Below are positions 43,936 through 55,939 of a stretch of 64,000 nucleotides of DNA, one piece after another. The notes beneath the pieces were generated by a model. It was given only the letters and a program-made list of their open reading frames with translations. It did no database searches and was not told the origin of the DNA. The stretch is taken from assembly GCF_028401425.1 (NCBI RefSeq), contig NZ_JAQOMS010000002.1, positions 2,976,001-3,040,000 of the forward strand, in the 5' to 3' direction. A program made the translations under genes and the position numbers. The stretch comes from Psychrosphaera algicola (GTDB taxonomy: Bacteria > Pseudomonadota > Gammaproteobacteria > Enterobacterales > Alteromonadaceae). Positions within the stretch are counted from its first letter, which is position 1. Each line of letters opens with the position of its first letter.

Positions 43936-45874
43936 TTGAAACTTTCCCGTCAGCTGTTTGTAATCCACAGTTTAATTATTACCCTCTTAGTCGCCGGATA
44001 CGCGTGGCTTTCTTTGTTAAACGTAAGGCAACTTACGGTGCAAGAGTTAGTGAATCAATCGAATACTGCTGCCCAATATTTATCTGACCCCCTCCATTTG
44101 GCGTTAATGTCTGCAAACCAAGAACTCTATCAAGCCAAAATAGACAGTTTTTATGATGCGGGAATTATTCACGTATTAGTTTGTTTGCAGCGGATGCCAC
44201 TAAATCCGTTTTATATCAACGTACTGATCTCAGCGCTACCGCGGGGTGCCGCTTTGGTTCCAAACGATATTGCCACTAGAAGTTATAATGGGAAGCCAAG
44301 AACTGTATCGCGGTATTGATAAAATTGGCGAGTTGGAAGTTGAAATACATCCATATGCGTTTTATCAGTTTATTTGGCGACAGTTTACCGACATGTTATC
44401 TATTACTATTTTTGTCGGACTTATCGCATGGGCTTTAGGGCTCGCTCTTTTTAATATTGTATTGCGCCCCATTAGCGCGGTTCAACGCTAAGGCGGCAGC
44501 TGTTGCTAATAAACATTATCCACAAATAGAAACTCGGTCAGGTATTGCTGAGTTTGAGCAGTTGATTCAAGCCCACAATGATATGACCAAACAAATTAAA
44601 ATTTTGTTTGATACGCAACAGGAACGGATGGATGAACTCAAACATAGCGTTTATCACGATACCGTGTCGGGATTACCTAACCGCGAATACTTTAACGCCG
44701 CCATAACCGATGTGATTAACACAGAAAATGACAAGGTTCATTGCGGCTTGGTGGTCGTGCATTTAACTAATTTGGGTAAGTTGAAACTCGAACAGGGTTT
44801 TCCTACCTATAAAACGGTACTTGAATTTGTAAAAAACAGCGTCGAACGAACCCATGGTTTAGGTAAAAACATTCAATTATTTCAATTGAACGAACAAGAA
44901 ATGGGCGTTTTGTTATTGCATTTTGGGGCGCAGGAAATTGTTGATTTTACCAAAGACATTGCAAAGCAGATGGTCGATTGCACGCCTTTAAAAATATACG
45001 GCGGTGCCGTTTTAGGTGCAGTTGAGCTCTTAGAAACGGATACCAACAAATCACTGTTAAAACGAGTTGATACTGCGCTTAAACATGCGATTACCCAAGG
45101 TAAACGGTTTTATGTTGATAGCTCCGTTGTTAATGAGGCGGGCTCAACGGTTTATGGTTCTAAAGGTGAGTTATTAGCAGCGATGGAAACAGCACGAGTT
45201 GAGTTCTTTCTTCAACCTGTAGTTTCCACCAGTCAAAATACCTTGTTGTTTACCGAGCTATATACGAAGTTGACGGTCAACGATCAGGCTGTTTCACTTG
45301 GTACTGTTATTACAATGGCTGAAAAATTTGATGTAACTGCAGTGCTTGACCAACGGATCTTAGAAGAACTTCATAAACATTTTTATTTGGCGCTGTCGCG
45401 GGCAAAATTTCTATCAATGTATCGGCATTTTCACTTAAGTCCGAAGAGTTTATGAAATGGTTAGTGGAAATGTTAGAAAGCTCACCGGGGTTGGCTAATA
45501 ATTTGATCATGGAATTTGATGAAATAGATTTGTCTCACTGCCAAACTGCGCGCGAAGCCAGTTTTAGAATCGCCAATATGGGGGTGCAAATTGCAATCGA
45601 CCACTTTGGTCGTGGCTCAAGTAGTTTGGCGAGATTTTCTGATATGAAAGTTCATTGGCTAAAACTCGATAGCCGGTATATTAACCATGAAGACTCGTCG
45701 GCAAACAAAGACTACTTAAGCATGATTTGTGATCTCGTTGATAAACTAGGTGTTAATGCGGTTATCCCTAATATAGAAACTCATACACAGCTAGACTTAG
45801 CAAAAGAAGTAGGTGCATACGGCGTTCAAGGATTCCTAATAGCAAAACCCCTGTCAATTTATGAGCAAATCTAA
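43936..45874 (+). CDS. LapD-like membrane receptor with degenerate GGDEF and EAL domains, frameshifted
   Basis: A predicted c-di-GMP sensor. N-terminal helix (LFVIHSLIITLLVAGYAWLSL), a periplasmic LapD/MoxY-N domain (LVNQSNTAAQYLSDPLHLALM...), second helix (SITIFVGLIAWALGLALF), HAMP, a GGDEF domain whose signature is replaced (NEQEMGVLLL at the active loop) and an EAL domain reading ELYTK instead of EALLR but keeping ISINVSAFSLKSEEF and DHFGRG. Neither domain should be catalytic, as in LapD. Start TTG 43936 behind a GAGGTG site. Four one-base breaks (near 44180, 44243, 44487, 45405) fragment it; the corrected length is about 645. Confidence 0.78.
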
Positions 45875-45970
45875 TTTGCAAGGTTTAGTAACCTGTATCC
45901 CATTTTGAGAAGGGAGACAATAATTTAGTGCAGCAGTACTCGTAGGGCTATAGAACCGCTATGCCGTTTA

Positions 45971-46977
45971 CTAGCTGTCGGTAAATACTCGATTTCGTCC
46001 GGTTGCCTTAGCCATTCTCATTGCCGATGTGGCTTTTTGTAACGTACCTTCAATTCCGATTTTAGAATTATATGATGTTACACCGAGGAAACGGTAACTT
46101 TGGGTAATCGTTGACGGTTTTTAGCATTAACAAATTGTAATTTTTCTACGCCTTGGCGCACTTTTTCGGCAATCTCACCCGCAGTATGTACATCAGCCTC
46201 AGGGATCATGATCAAAAATTCTTCACCACCGGTGCGAACCGGCAAGCCGCTATCCGCTACGTAACTTTTAACTTTCTGAGCAACTTTAGATAAAATTACG
46301 TTTCCTATCGTGACACCGTAGTTATCATTAAATTGTTTAAAGTGATCGAGGTTTATGGCAATGGCCGCGATGTTTTGAACATCGTTACTGACCCACATGT
46401 CGACAGTTTGGTTTAAAACCGAGCGATTAAATAGTCCAGTAAGTTGGTCGATTTGTTTACTTTCTTCATACTCATCTATTTGTTGTTGAAGTTCCGCTGT
46501 TTTCGCCTGTGCTTGGCGTAACGCTTTCAACAATACGGTCTGAGAATTTTTCATCGAGGAAGAAATCTTAATGAGTCGGTCGATGACCTGTTTCGACAAC
46601 GTTGTGTCTTCACGGTCTAACATCGACATGCCTTCATCTAATATAGAGATATAGTTCGACGTGTCTTTATGTGCTTTTGTTGCATGTTTTTGCGTGGTGG
46701 ATACGACATTGTGAACATCATCAACAATGGCTTCTTGCTTGGCGTCTTGTTGTAAAATGAAGTCTTTGTACAATGACTCCATCAAAAATGAATCTATGGT
46801 TTTGCCGGCCTTTAAATCACGGTCTAATGTTTTTGAAATGTCCTTATTTGTTTCAGCCATATACTCATATACAACACCATAATTTATGGGATTGGCTGGC
46901 AAACGATGTTGTTTCAAAAAACCTAACGTTTTTTGTAACATGCCGTCAGCTTGCTCTATGGTATCAAGGTATTTCAT
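45971..46977 (-). CDS. Soluble diguanylate cyclase (GGEEF), frameshifted at C-terminus
   Basis: About 335 residues. The N-terminal 170 residues are helical, with the family pattern LPANPINYGVVYEYMAETNK and a coiled coil; no membrane helix. The GGDEF domain follows: DQLTGLFNRSVLNQ, AINLDHFKQFND and RTGGEEFLIMIP. The I-site position reads VADSG rather than RxxD, so product inhibition is uncertain. The frame breaks near 46083 after KVTVSS; the corrected end TSYNSKIGIEGT...GRNRVFTDS stops at 45971. Transcribed towards the LapD-like gene (convergent). Confidence 0.85.
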
Positions 46978-47226
46978 GCCGCACAGACCTCAGGGCGATT
47001 TTCAACGCAAATAAAACTTGGACACATTGTACTGCTGCGCTACGGATAAGCAACAAGAACAAAATGTGATTATCGTGTTGTAAATTCACAACAGGGTTAA
47101 TGAACATTCCCTTATATTCATGTTATAAACTAAGATTCTTTTATTTTAAGGTCAAGAAAATACTGTAATATTTACTGATGGACAGCAAAAGTGAACGATT
47201 ACAGTAAGTAAATTTAGGTCATACGA

Positions 47227-47894
47227 ATGGAAATGAAAAAAGCAAAAAGCCAGCAGCAAAAACTTGATCGAACAAATAGCATCATTGATGCCGCCGAGCA
47301 GTTATTTAAAACTAATAAAGGTGAACTGCCTTCTGCCAGTCAAATCGCTACCGCTGCAGGCATTGCCAAAGGTACGGTCTATATCTATTTTACGAGTAAA
47401 GAAGCTATCTTTTAACGCTTCTTGAGCGCCACATTCAAAAGTGGTTACAGGATATTGCTCGTAAAATGCAACAATTTGAAGAAAACAACTTAGATGATAT
47501 TTGTCAATTTATGTTGGAGTACTGGCAGCAAGAACCGACCCTAGGTCAGTTGTATCGAATTAGTGACGCTATGTTAGAGCCAAAGGTTGATGACAAATTT
47601 CATTTTGGATTTCAAACTCGTAAGGTAAATGAATTTAAACGCTTAGTCCCTACTTTTAAAGAACTCAATCCGGATGTCACGGCAAAAGAATGGAATGCCT
47701 TGTTGCAACGTAGCTTGGCATTAATTGCTACCGCTTGGGTTTTATCAAAACCTCATAGTGATCTTGGGGCTGATAAACATGACTTCACAAAACTCGCGAC
47801 GAGTCTACTAACACCGTTTTGGGAAGCGACATTAAGTAAAGTAGTGACTCTGGAAAAACCAAAATCCGGATGGCGTAAACTATTAGGGAATTAA
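47227..47894 (+). CDS. TetR-family transcriptional regulator, frameshifted
   Basis: About 222 residues. The N-terminal TetR HTH is clear (IIDAAEQLFKTNKGELPSASQIATAAGIAKGTVYIYFTSKEAIF); the C-terminal ligand domain is divergent. One T is missing in the run near 47413, straight after the HTH. It lies 5 bp upstream of the DUF885 lipoprotein gene and probably forms an operon with it. Ligand unknown. Confidence 0.83.
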
Positions 47895-47899
47895 GTGAA

Positions 47900-49656
47900 A
47901 TGAAATTACTTCTGTTGGTTTTACCAATTTGTCTGCTGGCTGGTTGTGCCGCCACTCCGGATGCATCTAAAAACTTTAATCGTGTGTCGGACACTATTTG
48001 GGAATACCGCCAAGCTCAGTCACCTTTTTCTGCGGATCCCAATAGTGATGATCCGCGGGCTGGGCAATTGCCAGATCTTTCTGCAGAAAAGCTTCACGAA
48101 GAGTACGAACAAACATTAAAACAGTTACAACTATTAGCGGATATTGATGTTGCTTCCCTATCGGAACAAGAACAAATAAACCACGTTGTACTGACCCATA
48201 GATTACAAAACATTGCTGATGAATATCGATTTAAAAGCCATCAAATGCCATTAACCGCAGAAGGCGGTTTTCATACCTCATTGGCTTTTTTACCAAGTGG
48301 TGTGAACGTTAAATCTAAACAAAGTTTACTCAACTATATTGCTCGATTAAAAGCCTTTCCAAAATACTTTGACCAGCAAATAAAGTGGATGAACGAAGGG
48401 CTAAAAAAGGGGAATAGTCAACCCAAAGCAGTGTTAGCTGGATACGATGGCACCATAAAAGCCTTTATTACAAAAGTGCCAACAGAAAGTGTCTATTACC
48501 GTCCGTTTACTCAGATAGGCGATTTATATTCAGAGCCTGAAATAGCAGAGCTACAAAATGCCGCTCAACTTGCGATTAGCGATTTTGTTGTACCTTCTTA
48601 TAAGCGTTACCTAAACTTCTTCAATCAACAGTATTTTCCGCAAGCTCGTGACACCATCGGGGTTAAGTACACACCAAATGGTAGCGAGTTTTATCAAAAC
48701 CGAGCGCTGCATTACACAACGACAAATATGTCTGTGGAAGAAATTCATCAGAAAGGATTGCAGGAGGTGGCTCGAATAAGAGCAGAAATGCAGTCGATTA
48801 TTGAGCAGGTAAATTTTTCTGGTTCATTTAGTGAGTTTTTAGCGTTTCTGCGAACCGACCCGCAGTTTTATGCCAAGACACCAGAAGAGCTATTGATGCG
48901 AGCGGCTTATCTATCTAAAAAATGGATGCCAAACTGCCTCAGTTATTTAAGCATTTACCAAGAACACCTTATGGGGTTGCGCCGGTGCCAGATCATATTG
49001 CGCCAAAGTACACAACTGGGCGATATGTGGGCGCGTCTAAAGATACAGACGCCGGCTATTATTGGGTTAATACCTATGCACTTGAACGTCGACCTTTGTA
49101 CGAATTAGAAGCACTAACGTTACACGAAGCAGTTCCGGGTCATCATTTGCAAATTTCGTTGTCCCGTGAAATGACTGATACGCCAGCTTATCGCTCAAAT
49201 TATTATATGTCGGCCTTTGGTGAAGGGTGGGGCCTGTATGCCGAAAAACTGGGACTAGAAGCAGGGTTTTATGAAGACCCATACTCTAATTTTGGACGTT
49301 TAACCTATGAAATGTGGCGCGCTTGTCGATTAGTCGTCGATACCGGTATGCACATGAAGGATTGGACAAGGCAACAATCTATCGATTATATGAAAGCTAA
49401 TACCGCGCTTTCAGAGCATAATATTGAAACTGAAATAGATCGTTATATTTCATGGCCTGCTCAGGCGTTGTCTTATAAAATAGGTGAACTTACGATATCG
49501 CGATTACGACAAGAAGCTGAGCGACAACTTGGCGATAAATTTGATATCCGTGAATTCCATTATACTGTGCTTAAGAATGGTTCTGTGCCGCTGTTGGTAC
49601 TAGAAAAACAAATTCAAAAGTACATTTCAAATACTAAACAAAAGGAGAGTCTCTAG
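47900..49656 (+). CDS. DUF885 family lipoprotein, probable zinc metallopeptidase, frameshifted
   Basis: About 585 residues with lipobox LLAGCAA. The DUF885 fold carries the metal-binding motif LTLHEAVPGHHLQ (HEAxPGHH) near base 49120, and GEGWGLYAEKLG follows as in the family; members are M2/M3-like gluzincins. One base is missing in the A-run near 48920, between YLSKK and MDAKLPQLF. It follows tetR by 5 bp, and its TAG is immediately followed by the TTG of the K+ channel gene. Substrate unknown. Confidence 0.85.
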
Positions 49657-50730
49657 TTGGTCGTTAATCAATTAATACGATTCCTGAAAATACAATTTAG
49701 TCAGGTTACTTGGAATACTATCTTCCTGCTATTTATTGCCCACGCGGCGATAAGTTGGTTAGCGCTGGTGGGTGCTGGAGAGACGGCACTAACTCGTTGG
49801 GATGCGTTTGTCTATTACTACGTCGTGACAACAAGTACGGTTGGTTTTGGCGATATGAGTCCAACTACAGAGGCGGGTAAATGGATAGTCGCGCTGGTGC
49901 AAATCCCATTAGGATTGGCAATTTTTGGGGCACTATTAGGTAAATTAGGACAATCAGTAACAAAAGTATTAAGGCAAGTTATGACAGGCGAAAAAGATTT
50001 TAGTCACTTAGATACGCACATTTTAATTTTTGGCTGGCATGAAACTCGTACCGCAAAAATTATCGAACACATACTTGGCGACAAACGCCGCATGCAACGC
50101 ACAATATTATTGTGTGTTTTTGAAGATATGGAGCATCCATTTTTAGATAATCCAATGGTTGAATTCGCTCGTCTTTCTTCGTTTACTGATGACGATGAAT
50201 TGAAGCGGGTCAACGTGGCGGAAGCCGATCGGATAATAGTGGATTGCATTACCGACGACATGACATTTACGTGCGCTTTAAAACTCAGTCCTTTAGTGGC
50301 GGATGATTGCCATATAAGTGCTTACTTTGACGACGAGACGAAAGTTGAAATGTTAAATAAGTATACTGATAATGTTGAATGCAATAGCTCTAAAACGGCT
50401 GAGATACTTGTACGTTCAATGCAAGACCCAGGTAGCAGCCGATTACATGACGAATTGATGTCTACACTTCAAGGTAATACTCAGTTTTCTACGCAAGTAC
50501 CAGAAGATATTGGTAACGTTCAGTTTGGTCAATTATTTTACTATTTTAAACAACATCATAATGCGATTTTACTTGCTGTCGCCAAAGATCGTATCGGTTT
50601 GGACATGACACTAAACCCGGCTAGTGACTCGCTAATCACAACAGGTGATGTGCTGCATTATGTTGCGCTTGACCGTATTTTACACGAAGAAATTGACTGG
50701 ACGCTTGTCCGTAAAGGAAAGGACGTATAA
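49657..50730 (+). CDS. Two-helix potassium channel with RCK domain
   Basis: 357 residues and intact. Starts at TTG with GGAG upstream, the codon directly after the previous stop. A pore module of two helices flanks the selectivity filter TTSTVGFGD (base ~49830), then a cytosolic TrkA-N/RCK Rossmann domain (HILIFGWHETRTAKIIEHIL) and a C-terminal segment. A K+ channel gated by a nucleotide or cation is inferred. The stop overlaps the tesB start as TAATG. Confidence 0.9.
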   Translation: MVVNQLIRFLKIQFSQVTWNTIFLLFIAHAAISWLALVGAGETALTRWDAFVYYYVVTTSTVGFGDMSPTTEAGKWIVALVQIPLGLAIFGALLGKLGQSVTKVLRQVMTGEKDFSHLDTHILIFGWHETRTAKIIEHILGDKRRMQRTILLCVFEDMEHPFLDNPMVEFARLSSFTDDDELKRVNVAEADRIIVDCITDDMTFTCALKLSPLVADDCHISAYFDDETKVEMLNKYTDNVECNSSKTAEILVRSMQDPGSSRLHDELMSTLQGNTQFSTQVPEDIGNVQFGQLFYYFKQHHNAILLAVAKDRIGLDMTLNPASDSLITTGDVLHYVALDRILHEEIDWTLVRKGKDV

Positions 50731-51603
50731 TGAGTGAAGTACTCGACCAGCTATTAACGCACCTTAGTTTAGAAAAAATAGAAGAAGGTCTTTACCGTGG
50801 ACAAAGCCAAAACTTAGGTTTTGGTCATGTATTTGGTGGACAAGTTATTGGTCAGGCGTTAAGTGCGGCCAAAGAGACTGTGGATGAACGTTTTGTGCAT
50901 TCCTTTCATAGCTACTTCCTGCGTCCAGGGGATGACCGTAAACCGATCATTTATGACGTTGAAAATATTCGTGACGGTGGTTCCTTTAGCACACGTCGGA
51001 TTAAAGCAATTCAATTTGGTAAGCCGATCTTTTATATGACAGCGTCATTTCAAAGTGAAGAACTTGGTTATGAGCATCAGGCTGCTAAACCTGACGTGCT
51101 AAGGTCCGGACGGTTTACTTTCTGAATACGAGTTTTATCAGGAAAACATTGATAAAATTCCACCGCATTTACATGATATCGTTAGTTGTGAAAAGCCGAT
51201 TGAAATTAGGCATGTACAGGTTAACAACCCATTTAATCCGAAGGTGATGAATTCACGTCGCCAAGTTTGGATTAAAGCCAACGGCATTTTACCTAGTGAC
51301 CCGCGGGTTCATCGCTATTTACTCTCTTATGCATCGGACTTTAATTTTTTACCTACGGCTTTGTTTCCGCATGGAAAAAGCTTTTTACAACGAGACATGC
51401 AAGTTGCCACAATAGACCACTCTATGTGGTTCCATCGTCCGTTTCGGATGGATGAATGGATTTTATATGACATGGAAAGTACCAGTGCGAGTGGCGGCCG
51501 AGGGTTTGTTAAAGGGCAATTTTTTGACCAAGCAGGTAATTTAATTGCGTCGGCAACTCAAGAAGGTGTTATTCGCGACCGACAAAAGTTTCCTCGAAAA
51601 TAA
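50730..51603 (+). CDS. tesB: Acyl-CoA thioesterase II TesB, frameshifted
   Basis: About 290 residues, double hotdog. N-terminus LGFGHVFGGQVIGQALSAAKETV and the catalytic-site region (MQVATIDHSMWFHRPFRMDEWILYDMESTSASGGRGF) with the conserved Asp/His. The frame breaks near 51106 between VLR and the family GPDGLLSEYEFYQ. It hydrolyses medium- and long-chain acyl-CoA. It overlaps the potassium channel gene and is followed by a terminator. Confidence 0.93.
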
Positions 51604-51650
51604 ATTTGTCGCAAACACAAAATTATCTAAAAGTTAGATAACAGATAAGT

Positions 51651-51685
51651 AAAAGGTCGACGTGTAAAGAGTCGACCTTTTTTAT
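51651..51685 (+). terminator. Terminator between tesB and plsB, probably bidirectional
   Basis: Arms AAAAGGTCGAC and GTCGACCTTTT with a 9-base loop and a T-run. Confidence 0.85.
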
Positions 51686-51700
51686 TGCGTTATTTTTTGT

Positions 51701-54143
51701 CTAGCCTAATGACTTTAACGATTGCAAAACTTCAGTACTTAACAAGCTGTTAATGTAGTTTGCGGTTTGTTCGCCTTCAGTTGATAGGTGCATTAAGCCC
51801 GCTTCATCTATTTTCACCAGCTTTTGCTCTCGAATACATGTTACTAATCCTGAGATGACTTTTTATCAAAATACTCAGGTGCTTTTAGGTCGTGTAATTT
51901 GAGTAAACGTTTTGCTAGCTTCAAACAATCTCGTTCCAATTCGCCACGTTGTACGCCGTCAAGTTGCGCTACGCGATTAAACGTGAGTGCATATCGTTGT
52001 AGGGTATCTTTCATTATACGGGCCAATAGGTTCAGCTGAGAGTAACCATCACTTTGACGGTCAACCAAAAATTCGCCATCACTATTTAGTTGAATAACGT
52101 CATGGGACTCGAAGTATTCAATAGTATTATCGATATATAATTCCAAGTCGGTGATCGTCATGAAAAACTCGTCACGTAGAAGAGGAATAAGCAAAGATAC
52201 AATTTCGACTACGTCTCGTTTTGTTGAGTTTCGGCGGGTTAATATGATCCCTGCGATTACAGACGGTACCGCAAAAAGGTGAACGACATTATTGCGGTAG
52301 TAGCTCATTAATATTGCATTGGTATCGTCAAGACGAATAATCGTGCCGTATTCGTCGTTCTCAGATTCCACTTTCTCTAAACGGATGGCTTCATCAATGA
52401 CTTCGCTACTGGTTAAACTAGGTAGTTTCACCTTGTCTGAATATGGAACCGCTTGCTGTAATTGTAAATAGAACTCAATTAATTCATCCATTTCGTCACG
52501 CGGCAAAGCGTGATTTTCTGACGTTAACAACGCCATCGCACAAAGGTTTACGGTATTGATAACAGCGGCGTCATTGATGTTTTCCATTACTAAATTTGCC
52601 GTGTGGTTTACAACAGGTGTTAACCATTTTGGTTTGACAACGTCGTCAACTGTTATGAGTGACCGCCAGTCAGGTTCTGTTTGGTTTAGGATCTCGTTTA
52701 AATTAATTGGCTTACCGAAGTTGACATCACCGTGGCCATAATTTTTAAGGTTACGAAGAGCCTTAAAGATCGCAAATACCGATTCTTTTTCTTTATTTTT
52801 ACCCTGCAATTCTTTTAGGTAAGTATTTACTTCCATTACATGTTCATAGCCAATGTAAACAGGGACAAGCGTAATAGGTCGGTCTATACCACGTAACATG
52901 GCTTGTATTGTCATCGCCAACATACCTGTTTTGGGGGTAACAAACGACCCGTACGAGAACGCCCACCTTCAGTGTAATATTTGACTGGGTAACCTTTAAT
53001 AAACAGCTGGCTAAGGTACTCACGAAATACGGCCGAATATAACTTGTTGCCCTTAAAGCTGCGTCTTAAAAAGAATGCGCCGGCTTTTCTAAATATAGGC
53101 CCTGCAGGCCAAAAGTTGAGGTTAATACCCGCCGCAATGTGAGGCGGAACAAGCCCTTGATGATAGATTACATAGGTTAACAATAAGTAATCCATATGAC
53201 TGCGGTGGCAAGGAACATAAACAATCTCGTGGCCTTTTTGCGCCAACTCACGTAACTCGTCAGAATTATGGACACGTATGCCGTTATAAATCTTGTTCCA
53301 AACCCAAGTTAATATTCGTGAGAAGAATCGGACGTAAGTCTCGTTATAATCACCTGCGATTTCGTGTAGCAGTTTGTTTGCGTTCTTTTTCGCTTCAACC
53401 AAAGAGATGTCTTTGGTTTTCATTTCATCTTGCAGCGCTCTTTTCAACGCAGGACTTGCCAGCATACTGTTAAAAAATGCCTGACGAGCCATGATTTTAG
53501 GTCCTGTCGCAACTAAACGCTGACGTTCGAAATGAATACGCGCAACACGCATTAGTTTATGAGCTGCATCCACAGAAGTACCGTGATTGGCGACCATTTT
53601 TTGCAGGGATACTGGCTTACTAATTCGCACAAAATTGTGGCGGCCTGAAAATAATACGATAAAAAACTTTCGAAGTGGCGTGGCTTGAATCGTTGCAGCT
53701 ACCAGATCCCAAATACCAATTTTGTTTTGGTCATCGGTTGCTTTGCGTTCAACCCCTGGCGAGCGACCCCAACAAATCATTACTGGCACAAAAAGGACAT
53801 CTTGTTGGCTTAATTCAACTTGCTGCAGAATTTTTTGACCTTCTGCTAGCGTATCCCGCATATGTGTTTTTTCATTTTTGAATATCGACTTAATTGGTTT
53901 AACGCCAAAAGTACGGTTAAAACTCTTAAACTGAATTTTAAGTTTCGAAAACGGCGAGGCTAAGTTATGTTCACGACATGCCTGCTCAAACGCAAGTTTG
54001 TCAGTAAATGAATCGGTGGTTAACACATAACTTATCTGTTGATTCTGACTCAACGTCGATAAATCGAGTGAATCATCGATAACAACTTTGGTACGAATAA
54101 ATGGTCGAGTTAACCAATAAAATACAGATGCAATAATAGACAT
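51701..54143 (-). CDS. plsB: Glycerol-3-phosphate acyltransferase PlsB, frameshifted
   Basis: About 812 residues, an inner-membrane acyltransferase making lysophosphatidate from glycerol-3-phosphate and acyl-ACP/CoA. Motif I VPCHRSHMDYLLL (HX4D), motif III GGRSRTGRLLPPKTG, motif IV ITLVPVYIGYE. Two A-run errors break it: near 52925 just after motif III and near 51861, moving the true stop from 51844 to 51701 (tail ending SLKSLG). Divergent from lexA with 150 bp between, the conserved plsB-lexA arrangement of gammaproteobacteria. Confidence 0.95.
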
Positions 54144-54249
54144 TTTTTCGCTTAATTAATGATTTTCAAAAAGACGAGGTTGATTTTAGCAAATCGGTTC
54201 GTAAATCCTACAAATGAATTTAGTTTTTCTATTTGCAGTTTATAAATGA

Positions 54250-54265
54250 CTGTATATACTGACAG
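54250..54265. promoter_or_regulatory. LexA (SOS) box 1
   Basis: CTGTATATACTGACAG matches the CTGT-N8-ACAG SOS consensus, 45 bp before the lexA ATG. Confidence 0.9.
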
Positions 54266-54274
54266 TTATCATTA

Positions 54275-54290
54275 CTGTATGGAAAAACAG
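54275..54290. promoter_or_regulatory. LexA (SOS) box 2
   Basis: CTGTATGGAAAAACAG is a second full CTGT-N8-ACAG site, 25 bp after the first and 5 bp before the start codon, reproducing the double-box layout of E. coli lexA. Confidence 0.85.
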
Positions 54291-54294
54291 ACTT

Positions 54295-54911
54295 ATGCGC
54301 CCGTTAACAGAACGACAAGCTCAAATATTAGACTTAATTAAACAAAGCATCGTGAATACTGGTATGCCACCAACACGAGCCGAAATTGCCACAAGACTAG
54401 GATTTCGTTCTGCCAATGCGGCGGAAGACCATTTAAAAGCGCTAGCTAAAAGGGCTTTATTGAAATATTGCCAGGTACATCCCGCGGTATTCGTTTGACT
54501 GAAGATATTTCGCAGATGGAAACTGGCCTACCGGTTATAGGTAAAGTTGCTGCGGGTTCGCCAATACTGGCGATGGAACACGTGGACAGCCACATAAATG
54601 TCGATCCAACTATGTTTAACCCTGCCGCTGACTTTTTATTGAAGGTTGAGGGTGAAAGTATGCGCGATATCGGCATAATGGATGGTGACTTTTTGGCGGT
54701 CCATAAAACTCAAACTGCTCGCGACGGACAGGTCGTTGTTGCTCGCGTAGAAGAAGATGTGACAGTTAAAAGGTTAGAACGCAACGGTAGCCAAGTTATC
54801 TTGCATGCAGAAAACAAAGAGTTTTCGCCTATTAAAGTGGATTTGAACTACCAAGACTTTGCAATTGAAGGGTTAGCCGTAGGCGTCATAAGAAATTCGT
54901 CGTTGATGTAA
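54295..54911 (+). CDS. lexA: SOS repressor LexA, frameshifted
   Basis: About 206 residues. The N-terminal winged HTH (LTERQAQILDLIKQSIVNTGMPPTRAEIATRLGF) is followed by the peptidase domain with the Ala-Gly cleavage site (KVAAGSP), the catalytic Ser in VEGESMRDIGI and a Lys in DVTVKRLE. One base is missing near 54450, so the HTH and the peptidase halves are in different frames. Autoregulated through two upstream SOS boxes; divergent from plsB. Confidence 0.95.
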
Positions 54912-55018
54912 TTTTCTGACGACAAGCTAGGAGACTATTAGCGCCGAAATTCTCACTGTACTCCGTTAGTCTTTTTTGGTGGATACGGGTGATATTAGGT
55001 TTAATTACTCTGTGAAAG

Positions 55019-55050
55019 ATCGCTGAATACAAGATGTTCAGCGATTTTTT
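55019..55050 (+). terminator. Terminator of lexA
   Basis: Arms ATCGCTGAA and TTCAGCGAT with a 9-base loop and a T-run. Confidence 0.85.
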
Positions 55051-55153
55051 GTTTGTGCAGACTCGTGATCACAATACCTACACTAATGATTAAATTAGGC
55101 TACGCTGGAGTTTAGTCTAAGCAGCTGTCCAGTTTGCTTAGTCATTTACATCT

Positions 55154-55498
55154 TTATAAATCGTCATCGTCTATATCCGGATCGTCTTCCACATCTTCCG
55201 CTTTTGCCGTTAACGTATATTTGGGTTTACCCGTAGTGATAATATTTTCATACTTGGCCCAAACACGCTCAACAACACTTTCTGGTAGCAAGTTGTGTTC
55301 ACACATTTCCAAAAAGTGCTTTTCTGCGTCGGTTTCTGCTGCAACTTTTTTCTGTTTAAGTTGCGCTAACCTAGAACCTAAAGATGACAATATCTCGGAT
55401 TCCGCTATTGTAAAATCTCCAGATCGCTTAAACCCTTTTGGAAAGTTTTTGTCGTCGTAAAACTCACTAGACTGCATAAAACCATGAAATTCTGACAT
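55154..55498 (-). CDS. maoP: MaoP/YifE-like DUF413 protein
   Basis: About 114 residues. DUF413 core SSEFYDDKNFPKGFKRSGDFTIAESEILSSLGSRLAQL and VVERVWAKYENII, matching E. coli MaoP, which helps organise the Ori macrodomain. The tail is strongly acidic (DPDIDDDD). The ATG at 55498 was chosen for its upstream GAGG; the longer frame from 55549 lacks a site. MaoP function here is inferred. Confidence 0.8.
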   Translation of the reverse strand: MSEFHGFMQSSEFYDDKNFPKGFKRSGDFTIAESEILSSLGSRLAQLKQKKVAAETDAEKHFLEMCEHNLLPESVVERVWAKYENIITTGKPKYTLTAKAEDVEDDPDIDDDDL

Positions 55499-55549
55499 AG
55501 ATGTTTTTACCTCAAAACCAATTTTACTAAATAATAATTTGCACTCCAT

Positions 55550-55935
55550 TTAGTCAGAATATTAGCCGAGAAATTATCTGATGCAAGCCCCTAAATCAAT
55601 TTATTTTAGTTTGTTTATTGTGTGACTAGCTTTGCTTTTTTAGGTCTTTGATTGTCTGTGAATTTTGTTCAATATAATGGGAATGTAACCGTTAAGTTTT
55701 GTGGCAATTTCAATTTAACTAACGATGTATGACTTTAAGATACTGCAGACACTATGCACTAATTAAGGTTATTAAAAAATGAGTGCTTGTCGACTAGGAT
55801 CTTAGCATTAAGCCGGCGCAAATCTGCAGAGCAATAATGGCTATTAAATCGCTACGACAATGATGAAATTGGTTGTGTAGTGATGTGGTGACTATGAGGT
55901 CACTTGCGTAAATGACTTTAGGTCATATAATGACC
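55550..55935. other. Intergenic region, possibly transcribed
   Basis: No credible protein gene. A perfect TATAAT sits at 55673-55678, and stem-forming repeats occur before an orphan terminator at 55940. It may hold a small RNA of about 280 nt. Confidence 0.35.
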
Positions 55936-55939
55936 GTTG

